This document shows, one piece after another, positions 1 to 9,970 of a DNA stretch of 64,000 nt. The stretch's first letter is position 1, and each line of letters begins with the position of its first letter. Source of the DNA: Tremella fuciformis (taxonomy: Eukaryota; Basidiomycota; Tremellomycetes; Tremellales; Tremellaceae); the NCBI GenBank assembly GCA_032768795.1, contig CP136490.1, forward strand, positions 744,001 through 808,000. Reading direction: 5' to 3'. The notes under the pieces are model-generated. The model searched no databases. It saw nothing but the letters and a program-made list of their open reading frames with translations, and was not told where the DNA came from. The position numbers were made by a program, and so were the translations under genes.

Positions 1-900
1 GGCGATTATGGGACACACAGGCTGCACAACGCTCCGACCCCATCAGGACGCCCCACGAGCCATCCTCGAGCGCTTCGAGGATATTAGACCCGGTATCCGC
101 GGTGTCACCGGTACGAGTCGAAATGTACGACTCGATCCACGAGTAGAAGGACTCGATCCTCGAGTCGTCGTGTCCGACGACCTCGGGTTCTTTGAGCGGG
201 TACCGATACACTCGGTTCTGACGCTTGACCACCAACTCTTCGCCTTCAACCCTTGGGAACACCCCACTCGGAGTTCGGCCCGCCTTGTTCGGCGAGGGCG
301 TAGGGATCGGCTGGCCCGGGCTCGAGTCGGGGGCCGAACCGAACAAGTCGCTCAGACCGACCGCAGTAGCCGAAGACACGACTTTGGCAGGCGGTGAGGC
401 GGTCTTGGGGAAGCCCAAAGGGCGATGAGCATGACCCTTTTGACTAGCCGGAGTCTCGGGAATGGTGCTCGAACCGAAGGGTGGTTGACGAGCGATAGGG
501 GAGGGATCCAAGATGTGTTTCTTGGGCGGGAGGCGACCGACGGGAGCAAGGGGAGCCTTGAAAGGCGATTGAGGCGGCGGGAATACCGACTCAGCACGAG
601 CAGGAGTCGACTTTACGGGGGAGGAACCCTAACAGCTTAGCTCGAAGTTCGCCTATGGCAGACTCGCATTCGACGTACGGATTTGTCCCTTTCTCGACGT
701 AATGCCGCCTTCCCCGCAGCAACCAACTTGTCAACTTCAAACTTGAAAATGGCATTTTCGGGCTGCGCTTCGAGGTTCTCTCGAGCGGCCTGGAGCTGAA
801 TTCGGTAGTCGTCCGCCGAGGCCGTACCGAGGTACGCCTCGTCGTAGGCATCTTGTATGCCCTGCTCGACATTGAATCCGGCCAATTCGTCGTCGGCCAT
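1..900 (-). CDS. Unrecognised protein, 5' part only (runs off window start)
   Basis: Start codon is at 900 on the minus strand. Exon 1 is 679-900 (74 codons). A 50-nt intron at 629-678 has donor GTACGT, a CTAAG branch-like site and acceptor TTAG. Exon 2 then stays open to base 1, giving about 283 residues. The N-terminal 70 residues are acidic, alanine-rich and probably helical. The next ~110 residues are Pro/Ser-rich with many SP/TP pairs and look disordered, and the end is charged. The phase-0 splice restores one long open frame, which supports the model. I do not recognise the family. Its position beside a transposon island means a gag-like protein of another element cannot be excluded. 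Confidence 0.5.
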
Positions 901-1717
901 GATGAGAACAGTACGGGAGACGACTCAGGAAAGACGAAGTCCGAACACAACGACCAGAACAACAACTTGCATGAAGAGGTAAACAACGGCGTCTCTCGGG
1001 CTTACGGGCGTGGCATCTACTTCAACGAACCGAACACACAGTGCTAAAGGACGCAATGTCGAATAAAGGATGTCAACAACCGAGGATGTCGGGTCGACAT
1101 CAAAGAAGAGGGGGGCGACTGTCAGGACTGTGGCACTGAGACTGTGGCGGAATGAGACAAGGCCAAGTGCCACACGGCCTGACGCAGCCAACCGCCCACT
1201 TGCCTCATCCGGGTGAGATAGCCGAACTGCTAAATGCGGCACTCGGACTGTCTAGTATAGTTGAACGGTTTTCGAATACATATAGTAGACATTCGAGTAG
1301 AGGGGATCTCTAGTCGAATGTATCTCTTGTACTCCCAGTCTACTTCTAGCAGCTCTACTCGATTGCATACTCCCTGCGAGGCAACCTCGACTTCCCAGCT
1401 CGACGCGGACTATCCTACGTCCGGTCTTGACATCTGGGCTCGCAGAGTACCACCACCGGACAAGCTGTCGACCCATGATCATTTGACAGCGACACCGCAG
1501 TCCAGAGCCGCCTTGATCAGGCTTCGCGGTCCTCGTCCACCATCACCAGTACTAAGCATACAAGTCGTCGCACGTCGGTAGAGCAAGAGTCGAGAGGAAG
1601 ATTCCAACGAGCTTTAAGCATAGGCAATTACCCTAGCGGCAATGTGAAACAGCCCTTCAGTAGGGACAAATTGCCCAGGCACTCTTGGCGTTCCATCTTC
1701 CTTCGACCCTTGGCAAG
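901..1717. other. Intergenic / upstream region, no gene seen
   Basis: This stretch separates the minus-strand gene from the LTR at 1718. Open frames here are short, without family resemblance, and lack convincing splice extensions. It presumably holds the promoter of the gene at 1-900. The last five bases (1713-1717, GCAAG) are the left target-site duplication of element 1. Confidence 0.5.
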
Positions 1718-2475
1718 TGTAGTGGACCGCCCCTCTGACGCTCTGCCTGTCCCCTACATGACTGGGAGAAAGCCCTACGGCCTCTGCCTTTGCCCCTCAG
1801 CCGACATTCAATCCGACATCAACCGACATAACCACGACTACACCCGACGCCGTATCCGATCCACCATCCTCAGGCCTGATGCCCAAAGCACAGCCTGGCT
1901 CACCTCGGACCCACCTACGATACAATACGACCTTACCCGACACACCATCCGACCTAGGATCCTCAGCTCTCATGCCTGATCCTGCACCATTTGACAATCG
2001 TGCTCCACTCTCACTAATACGGCTGATGTCTGGACAATCCGTAGCAGACCTTTAAGCCACACCCGTTTCCTCCCCGTGTCTCCCGTAGAATAGTTTCCTC
2101 TTGTAGTAGATTCTCCTTCCGTACTTCTCAGCCGCGCCACGATATCGTACGTACACCGTACGTACTCCGTAGATTCCTCAGCCTGACTTTCATGTATATA
2201 AACCAGGCCTGAGAGAGAGAACCCATCATCACCTCCTCTTCTTCTATTCCTCTCACTCCCGACTCCCCACTCCTCTCTACTCCTCTCTCTCTCAGAGTCT
2301 TGGCTCTGCCCTCCTACTTTTCCTAACTGACTTACTTACTAGTGTTGCTCTGTGTGACATTGACTATCGCGAAGGAACCCAACACAGCTATCAGTCTTAC
2401 AGACAGAGGCTGGCTTTATTATATGTTAGGAAGAAGGTAAGCTGTTTCTCTACACAGCTGACCTGAACCTTTACA
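1718..2475 (+). repeat. 5' LTR of element 1
   Basis: 758 bp with TG...CA termini. A TATATAA box lies at 2195-2201 in the element's sense direction, following a GTACGT-rich near-palindrome around 2146-2170, and is followed by CT-rich sequence. This orientation fixes the element as plus-strand. It matches 21056-21813. Confidence 0.95.
2195..2201 (+). promoter_or_regulatory. TATA box in element 1 LTR
   Basis: TATATAA within the LTR, in sense with gag-pol. It is conserved in all four copies of this LTR family in the window (inverted in element 2). Confidence 0.6.
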
Positions 2476-3264
2476 TCTGGGGTCCGCTCTGGGGACTTTC
2501 TTTGCCTTAGCCATTAGTCATACACCAACACCATACAGTATAGTCGGATCACACTCTTTACACCACCACACTCTTTAATCGACACTCTTTTACCCTCCAC
2601 ACTCTTTCAACAACCTTCGACAACCTTCAACAACCTTCGACAACCTCCAACAACCTTCGACACCCTTCGACACCCAATTATTCCGACCCTCTTGCTTCAA
2701 CTGCTGGCCAGTTTGAATCAGATCCGACCCACATAGACACTAGGACACTAGGACACTTCAACAAAAAGCCTTAGGGATAAGGCAAAACACCAAAAGAACC
2801 AAAAATACTTGAGTAACATTTTTTTTTTTTTTTTTTTTTTCACTGTAAATAGACAGGGCGCCCTCTGTATAACTAATTTATTAGGTACCTACCCACTCCT
2901 CTTGGTCAGACCCTTTACTTGACCACTTCATCAACTTCATCATCTACTTCTCTCTTTGGTTGGCCAACCGCTTACCCATATCAGTTCGCGCAACTAGGTA
3001 AGTTATCCCCTCAGACTCCGGTGGAACTCTGGGAAGACCTACTGCAGAAGGTGAGCTATAGGCTCTTCTGTGCCCCTGTGCACCCCTCTATCTCTATCCC
3101 CTGATCACTAGCTGCATTGCGCTTTGATCATCTGTGCCCCAGCGCACCTATTCACTCTTACTATTCTTTGGGCTGCAGTGCGCCCTCATCTCTCCTACAA
3201 CACACCACCACCTTTCTCTTTTGCATTGGGGATACTCTTATCCCAAAGCTGACACACAGCCAAC
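2476..3264 (+). other. Element 1 leader with tandem repeats
   Basis: The untranslated leader is 789 bp. Immediately after the LTR, TCTGGGGTCCGCTCTGGGG is the presumed primer-binding site; I could not assign the tRNA. Six 10-bp units of CAACCTTCGA type fill 2611-2670. A run of 22 T lies at 2819-2840. Element 2 carries the counterpart of the leader in inverted orientation at 8361-9203. Confidence 0.7.
2611..2670 (+). repeat. 10-bp minisatellite in element 1 leader
   Basis: Six near-perfect copies of CAACCTTCGA. The same motif is expanded to eight units in element 2 (8991-9070, inverted). Confidence 0.8.
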
Positions 3265-4988
3265 ATGTCTACCAGGCCTGTCACACGCGGGCATCCTAAT
3301 CCTGCTTCAGTCCCTGCAGCTCCTGCTGCTGAGGATCCGACCACTCCCACTCCAAACCGCCAAAACAACACTGAGAACGACTCAATCCTCACCCCCTTGG
3401 TCATGGAGACCATCGACAACACCGACAACATTGACAACCCCGACAACCTCGATCACACCGACAACAACACCGATGACCAATCTTTCACCACTCCTGCCCC
3501 CGCTCATGACAACGACTTGGAACACGTCAGCCATGATGGACAACAGGAAAGTATCACTGACCTGCAAGCTCAGATTGCCTTGCTCCGACAGCAGCTTCAT
3601 GATATGAACCAGCAGCTGCAACAGAAGAGGCAAGATGCTCACACCAAAGAGCGAGAGCATGCTATCCAGCTGCAGGACATTCTCACAGCAGCTAGGCAAG
3701 ATGAAGAAGCTCACCAACAGGCCTTGGACGACTTGCAGTCAGCTGCTAGACACCGCAGTATCACATATACCGATGAGGATACTGGTAGTAATCATCCTAA
3801 GTTGAAAGCTTCAGACTTGCCCAAGTTTGGGGGCAAGGACAATGAAGATGTTGACCAGTGGATTGAAAAGGTCTCTGCTATCTTTGAGTACTCTGGCACT
3901 TCTGACAGGGCGCTTCTACAGCAGCTTCCTTTGATCCTGGTAAGCAAGGCTTCCACCTGGTTCACCCAGCTTGGCTCAGCGCGTCGTGCACAGCTCAAAA
4001 CCTGGGAAACTTGGAAAGATGCTTTGCGCAATGCCTTCTATTTGCCCAACCACAAGCTTACTCTGCGCAGGCAATGTTTGTACCGCACTCTGCGTACAAA
4101 TGAGACTTTCACAGACTATTTCCAAGACAAAACTAATTTACAGCGCTACGTCTACCCTCCTGGTACTCCTGATACAGACTTGATTGAGGATTTGCTGACA
4201 GGTATTCCTGTTAGCATGCACCCCTTGATCAAGGCTGGTGTTACACCTCTTATGACTCTGGAGGACTTCCGGCGACACCTGATGGACTTAGAGCCAGGCC
4301 TTCGAAATAGCTCTGCTGCTTACCGTGGTTTGAGTGCCCAGAACAGAAGTGTAAGTGTTCCTCTCCCAAGAGCTCACTATAACAGCCGCTCCAACACAAC
4401 ATCAAGCTTTCAAACCCCGACTACAATTCCAAGGACTCCCTGCTCCTGTGGGGAATATCATTGGAGAAGGGATTGCCCTCATCAACAAAAATCTGCAAAT
4501 CCGACAAATCGACCCTACTCGACGCCCACACGATCATTCTCACAACCGCCTGTGACTCGACCTCAACAACAATCGAATTATCTGAACCGATCCACTCCCT
4601 TCATTCCACCTCGCAACTCCGCCAACTCGACACCCAACAACAATGGCAACCGGTGGCAACCTCGATCCAATGTGGCTACCCTTGGCTCTTCTCCTAAACC
4701 TCAAATCAAGGCAATAACAAACTCTGTTTTGCTTGACAAGGAAGAGGATCTTACACATCGATCCTTTGAGATCAAAGCTAAGGACCAGCCTGCTTCTCTG
4801 TCTGAGATTGATAACCTGTCACTGGAGGATTCCCACAAGGATAAAACACCAGTCTTCACCTTGGCAAGGCTGAGTACTGTTGACTCCAGTGCACCTTTAC
4901 ACAAAGTCTGTATTGACTCTGGTTCCTCAATCTCTCTGATGGATGTGGACTATGCCAGACAAGTTCTTCCGAATGTCAAGAGGAATCC
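3265..4988 (+). CDS. Element 1 gag-pol, first part (gag and start of protease), interrupted
   Basis: The frame starts at ATG 3265. It has an Asp/Asn-rich N-terminus, a predicted coiled coil (about residues 95-160), a capsid-like retrotransposon gag domain (about 185-360), and a zinc knuckle of C-x-C-x3-H-x4-C form ending RRDC. The retropepsin active site DSGSS lies near residue 550. At 4988 the codon is cut by the inserted LTR of element 2, so the native frame reads only a few LTR-encoded residues to a stop. Joining 4988 to 9971, with one AATCC copy removed, continues exactly in frame into pol. The restored gag-pol frame is 5,604 bp, or 1,867 residues, without a frameshift between gag and pol. 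Confidence 0.9.
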
Positions 4989-5750
4989 TGTAAAGGTTCA
5001 GGTCAGCTGTGTTGAGAAACAGTTTACCTTCTTCCTAACATATAATAAAGCCAGCCTCTGTCTGTAAGACTGATAGCTGTGTTGGGTTCCTTCGCGATAG
5101 TCAATGTCACACAGAGCAACACTAGTAAGTAAGTCAGTTAGGGAAAGTAGGAGGGCAGAGCCCAGACTCTGAGAGAGAGGGAGAGGAATGAAGAAGAGTG
5201 GGGAGTCGGGAGTGAGAGAAGTAGGAGAAGAGGAGGTGATGATGGGTTCTCTCTCTCAGGCCTGGTTTATATACATGAAAGTCAGGCTGAGGAATCTACG
5301 GAGTACGTACGGTGTACGTACGATATCGTGGCGCGGCTGAGAAGTACGGAAGGAGAATCTACTACAAGAGGAAACTATTCTACGGGAGACACGGGGAGGA
5401 AACGGGTGTGGCTTAAAGGTCTGCTACGGATTGTCCAGACATCAGCCGTATTAGTGAGAGTGGAGCACGATTGTCAAATGGTGCAGGATCAGGCATGAGA
5501 GCTGAGGATCCTAGGTCGGATGGTGTGTCGGGTAAGGTCGTATTGTATCGTAGGTGGGTCCGAGGTGAGCCAGGCTGTGCTTTGGGCATCAGGCCTGAGG
5601 ATGGTGGATCGGATACGGCGTCGGGTGTAGTCGTGGTTATGTCGGTTGATGTCGGATTGAATGTCGGCTGAGGGGCAAAGGCAGAGGCCGTAGGGCTTTC
5701 TCCTAGTCATGTAGGGGACAGGCAGAGCGTCAGAGGGGCGGTCCACTACA
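4989..5750 (-). repeat. 3' LTR of element 2 (reverse orientation)
   Basis: 762 bp reading TGTAAAGG...CCACTACA on the plus strand. It is paired with 9204-9965; both share the same diagnostic bases that differ from the outer LTR pair. Confidence 0.93.
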
Positions 5751-5789
5751 TCACCCCGGGCGGCAGAGAAGCTTGGTCCCCAAGCTTGT
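5751..5789 (-). other. Conserved block upstream of the 3' LTR (element 2)
   Basis: 39 bp that match, inverted, the block just upstream of element 1's 3' LTR (21017-21055), although the internal DNA farther in is unrelated. It contains the hairpin-forming AAGCTTGG/CCAAGCTT and a purine-poor CCGCCCGGGGTGA segment. Its position is that of a polypurine tract or plus-strand priming signal. Confidence 0.6.
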
Positions 5790-6690
5790 GTGTATTTGAA
5801 GGGGTATGGATTGTGTGGTGTCAAGCACTGGCAGGGGTTGATACAGTTGGCTTCAAGCAAGTATTGACTGGCAGTTGGGGATAATTGGCACTGTGATTTT
5901 GGCAGGAGTTGATGGGTGACGGGTGTGATTGAGTCCAAGAGAGGGCCATTGAGTAGGCAAGAAAAGTCGATAGTGTGTTGATAAGTTGGTGGATTGTTGA
6001 GAGAGCTGTAGAGTTGGTGAAAGTGTGTGAGCCAGTTGGTGAATGTGTGTGAGCCTGCCAAGCTCATTTGCCAATGTGAGATGCCTCATGCTGAGCCTTG
6101 CTGATTGTCCTGTGTAGCATGTACACAGATCTCCTTGTTGTTCCCCCAAATGTTGTCATGTTGCTTGTGCCCATGTTGTAGCCTCAGGCAATCTGTTTTG
6201 TGTGATATGCGGTCTCCTTGTTGCTCTTGTTGAATCGGTATCCAGATGTTTGCGGTTTTGACAAGCCAGTTGGATGAAGTTTGACTCCAGGTGATAAGCT
6301 TGAAAAAGTTGTCGGTGTTGGTACAGTGTCGGTCGAAAGTGTATTGGTTGAACGTGTGGCTGAAGGTGACATGATGTCAATGTATTACAGCACCGTTTGC
6401 CCATTGTAGCACCTTGGTAGTTTGCCCAAGAAGCGATGAAAGACAGCAAGTCATGATGTGTCTTTGCTTGGGATGAATGGTCCAGTAGAGTAATTTTGTT
6501 GACCCTTGGGTGTGTGGTCGAACCATCGACAAAATCCAAGGTACTTGTCCTGCAAGCTGGTCATTGATTTGGGGAAGTGGATTTTGATCAGCTTTGTTAA
6601 CATTATTGATTTTTCTGAAATCAATGCAAAGTTGTTCCTTCCCTTTCTGTTGTACCAAAATAGAGGGTGAGTCCAGGGTGAATCAGATTC
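5790..6690 (-). pseudogene. Element 2 tail with degenerate reverse-transcriptase fragment
   Basis: Between about 6540 and 6720 on the minus strand, two frames together show the RT N-terminal signature (GVIEESDSPW, then LCIDFRKINNV) that is intact in element 1. The fragment is broken by frameshifts and followed by unrelated, non-coding sequence up to the LTR. No RNase H or integrase motif is present. Confidence 0.7.
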
Positions 6691-6761
6691 CTCAATAACT
6701 CCTTGTTTGACTGGCATATTGTTGGTTACCTTGTTGGAGAAATTGTTTGGGGAATTGAAGG

Positions 6762-6915
6762 GTTGATAGTCGGTTGGATAGTTGCAGATAGCCGTTGGTT
6801 GGATAGTCGGTTGGATATTTGGTCGGATAGTTGGTCGGATAGTTGGTTGAATAGTCGGTCGGATAGTCGGTTGGATCGGATATTTGGTCGGATAGTTGGT
6901 TGGATAATCGGTCGG
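6762..6915 (-). repeat. Minisatellite at the gag-pol deletion point of element 2
   Basis: About a dozen units with a 12-bp period (GGTCGGATAGTT type). On the minus strand it encodes Pro/Thr/Tyr repeats. It sits exactly between the end of gag and the RT remnant and has no counterpart in element 1, so it probably grew at the deletion junction. Confidence 0.75.
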
Positions 6916-6947
6916 TGGTAGAGAAGCCATGGCTGGCACTGACAGTC

Positions 6948-8360
6948 CTAGTTTGAGTTAGGTCGCCACTGTTTGCCATCATTGTTGCCTGTAGAGTTGA
7001 CTGAGTTGATAGGGGGCATGAATGTGGGATGATCCAAATGTTGTTGAGGTACAGTCACAGCTGATCCTTGGAAAGATTGTGTGGGGGAAGGTTGATTGCT
7101 TGGGTAGGATCGGTTTGTTGAAGATCCATAGCCTTGTCGATGTGGGCAATCCCTTCTCCAGTGGTATTCACAACAGGTACAAGGAGTCTTTGGGATGCTA
7201 GGCTGGTTCATCAAGCCTTTAGTCCAGCTAAGGTGGATGCTACTAGTGTCTCCAGGCAGAGGCACAATTTCACTTCTGTCTGTGATGGTGGGACCTTGGT
7301 GTGAGTCAAAGTTGCCTCTGAGGCCAGGCTCAACATCCATCAAGTGTCTTCTGAAGTCCTCAAGAGTGATAAAGGGTGTGATGCCTGCTTTAATCAAGGG
7401 GTGCATGCTTACAGGTATTCCTGTCAGCAAGTCCTCAATCAACTCTGCATCAGAAGTGCTTTGAGGATAGACATAGCGCTGCAGCTTAGTTTTGTCCTGG
7501 AAATAATCTGTGAAGGTCTCATTTGCACGCAGAGTGCGGTACAAACATTGCCTGCGCAGAGTAACCTTGTGATTAGGCATGTAGAAAGCATTGCGTAAAG
7601 CATCTTTCCAAGTAGCCCAGGTGCTGAGCTGTGCACGGCGTGCTGAGCCAAGCTGGGTAAACCAAGTGGAAGCTTTGCTGACCAGGATCAAAGGCAACTG
7701 CTGGAGAAGCGCCCTGTCAGAAGTGCCAGAGTACTCAAAGATAGCAGAGACCTTTTCTATCCATTGGTCAACATCTTCATCATCCTTGCCTCCAAATTTG
7801 GGCAAGTCGGAAGCCTTTAGCTTAGGGTGATTACTGACACCAGCTTCATCAGTATAAGTGGTACTGCGGTATCTAGTGGCTGACTGTAAGTCTTCCAGTG
7901 CCTGCTGATGCGCTTCTTCACCTTGCTTTGCTGCTGTGAGGATGTCCTGCAGCTGGGTAGCATGCTCTTGCTCTGTAGCACGAGTGTCATGCCTAGCCTG
8001 TTGAAGTTGCTGGTTGGCATCATGGAGCTGCTGTTGGAGCAAGGTGATCTGAGCTTGCAAGTCAGTGATACTTTGCTGTTGTCCATCATGACTGGTGTTG
8101 TGGTTGTCATTTTCATGAATCAGGGCTGGTGTGGTGAAAGAGTTGGAGACAGTGTTGTTGTTGTTGTCGTCGGTGTTGTTGTCGTTGTTGATGGTCCTAT
8201 TGGTGTTGTTGATGGTCTCCATGGCCAAGGGGGTGAGGATTGAGTCGTTTCCAGTGTTGTTTTGGCGGTTAGGAATAGGAGTGGTTGGGTCCTCAGCAGT
8301 AGGTGCTGAAGGGACTGAAGTCGGGTAAGGGTGCCGGCGGGTGGCAGGTCTGATAGACAT
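6948..8360 (-). CDS. Element 2 gag protein
   Basis: 470 codons from ATG 8360. It is collinear with element 1 gag along its length: the same N-terminal Arg/Pro start, Asn/Asp-rich stretch, coiled coil, capsid-like domain with the same conserved 'FGGKDDEDVDQWIEKV' segment, and a knuckle ending HWRRDC. It stops before any protease. Substitutions against element 1 gag are many but the frame is intact, which suggests gag function has been retained while pol was lost. Confidence 0.88.
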   Translation of the reverse strand: MSIRPATRRHPYPTSVPSAPTAEDPTTPIPNRQNNTGNDSILTPLAMETINNTNRTINNDNNTDDNNNNTVSNSFTTPALIHENDNHNTSHDGQQQSITDLQAQITLLQQQLHDANQQLQQARHDTRATEQEHATQLQDILTAAKQGEEAHQQALEDLQSATRYRSTTYTDEAGVSNHPKLKASDLPKFGGKDDEDVDQWIEKVSAIFEYSGTSDRALLQQLPLILVSKASTWFTQLGSARRAQLSTWATWKDALRNAFYMPNHKVTLRRQCLYRTLRANETFTDYFQDKTKLQRYVYPQSTSDAELIEDLLTGIPVSMHPLIKAGITPFITLEDFRRHLMDVEPGLRGNFDSHQGPTITDRSEIVPLPGDTSSIHLSWTKGLMNQPSIPKTPCTCCEYHWRRDCPHRQGYGSSTNRSYPSNQPSPTQSFQGSAVTVPQQHLDHPTFMPPINSVNSTGNNDGKQWRPNSN

Positions 8361-9203
8361 GTTGGTGATGTTTTGGCTTTTGGGATAAGAGTATCCTCAA
8401 TGCCAAAGAGAAAGGTGGTGGTGTGCTGTAGTAGGGTTGAAGAGAGATGAGGGCGCACTGCAGCCCTAGAAGTAGTAGGAGTAAAGAGAGGAGTGCACTG
8501 GGGCACAGATGGTCAAAGCGCAATGCAGCTAGTAACCAGAAGAGATAGAGGAGAGATGTGCACAGGGGCACGGAGGAGCCTATAGCTCACCTTCTGCAGT
8601 AGGTCTTCCCAGAGTTCCACCGGAGTCTGAGGGGATAGCTTACCTAGTTGCACGAACTGATATGGGTAAGTGGTTGGCCAACCAGAGAGAGAAGAGAGAA
8701 GTTGGAGTAAGAAAGATAGTTGAAGTAGGCGAAGTCGATAATGGTCAGGTAGCTAGTCTGACCAGATTGTGTTGTGTTGGGTATCTAATGAATTAGTTGC
8801 ACAGAGGGCGCCCTGTCTATTTACAGTGAAAGAAAGAAAATGTTACTCAAGTATTTTTGGCTCTTTTGGTGTTTTGCCTTATCCCTAAGGCTTTTTGTCG
8901 AAGTGTCCTAGTGTCCTAGTGTCTATGTGGGTCGGATCTGATTCAAACTGGCCAGCAGTTGAAGCAAGAGGGTCGGAATAATTGGGTGTTGAAGGGTGTT
9001 GAAGGATGTCAAAGGTTGCTGAAGGTTGCTGAAGGTTGTCGAAGGTTGTCGAAGGTTGTCAAGGGTTGTTGAAAGAGTGTCGATCAAAGAGTGTGGTGGT
9101 GTAAAGAGTGTGGTGATGTAAAGAGTGTGATCCGACTGTACTGTATGGTGTTGGTGTGTGACTAATGGCTAAGGCAAAGAAAGTCCCCAGAGCGGACCCC
9201 AGA
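8361..9203 (-). other. Element 2 leader
   Basis: Untranslated leader between gag ATG and 5' LTR. It contains eight 10-bp units (8991-9070) of the same minisatellite as element 1, and the inverted primer-binding-site sequence directly beside the LTR (GGACCCCAGA at 9194-9203). Confidence 0.7.
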
Positions 9204-9965
9204 TGTAAAGGTTCAGGTCAGCTGTGTTGAGAAACAGTTTACCTTCTTCCTAACATATAATAAAGCCAGCCTCTGTCTGTAAGACTGATAGCTGTGTTGG
9301 GTTCCTTCGCGATAGTCAATGTCACACAGAGCAACACTAGTAAGTAAGTCAGTTAGGGAAAGTAGGAGGGCAGAGCCCAGACTCTGAGAGAGAGGGAGAG
9401 GAATGAAGAAGAGTGGGGAGTCGGGAGTGAGAGAAGTAGGAGAAGAGGAGGTGATGATGGGTTCTCTCTCTCAGGCCTGGTTTATATACATGAAAGTCAG
9501 GCTGAGGAATCTACGGAGTACGTACGGTGTACGTACGATATCGTGGCGCGGCTGAGAAGTACGGAAGGAGAATCTACTACAAGAGGAAACTATTCTACGG
9601 GAGACACGGGGAGGAAACGGGTGTGGCTTAAAGGTCTGCTACGGATTGTCCAGACATCAGCCGTATTAGTGAGAGTGGAGCACGATTGTCAAATGGTGCA
9701 GGATCAGGCATGAGAGCTGAGGATCCTAGGTCGGATGGTGTGTCGGGTAAGGTCGTATTGTATCGTAGGTGGGTCCGAGGTGAGCCAGGCTGTGCTTTGG
9801 GCATCAGGCCTGAGGATGGTGGATCGGATACGGCGTCGGGTGTAGTCGTGGTTATGTCGGTTGATGTCGGATTGAATGTCGGCTGAGGGGCAAAGGCAGA
9901 GGCCGTAGGGCTTTCTCCTAGTCATGTAGGGGACAGGCAGAGCGTCAGAGGGGCGGTCCACTACA
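9204..9965 (-). repeat. 5' LTR of element 2 (reverse orientation)
   Basis: 762 bp, TGTAAAGG...CCACTACA on the plus strand. It appears identical to 4989-5750 and is followed by the AATCC duplication. Confidence 0.93.
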
Positions 9966-9970
9966 AATCC

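Larger units (their letters stand above)
4989..9965 (-). mobile_element. Element 2: pol-deleted relative of element 1, inserted in reverse orientation
   Basis: It is bounded by inverted-orientation LTRs 4989-5750 and 9204-9965 (762 bp each) and flanked by AATCC (4984-4988 and 9966-9970). Internally, on the minus strand, it has a leader with the same 10-bp repeat, a 470-codon gag, a 12-bp-period minisatellite, a short frameshifted reverse-transcriptase remnant, and a unique ~900-bp tail. Integrase, RNase H, most of RT and the chromodomain are absent, so it must have been mobilised by proteins supplied in trans. Its LTRs differ from element 1's at scattered positions and by 4 bp in length, so it is a sister subfamily rather than a copy of its host. 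Confidence 0.92.

Noticed and set aside
8..597. Overlapping open frames on both strands at the window start
   Set aside because: They are explained as shadows of the spliced minus-strand gene at 1-900, which is longer and has a proper intron.
1797..1997. Small open frame repeated four times in the window (in LTRs)
   Set aside because: It is LTR sequence read in one frame; its repetition follows from the LTR copies and it shows no protein features.
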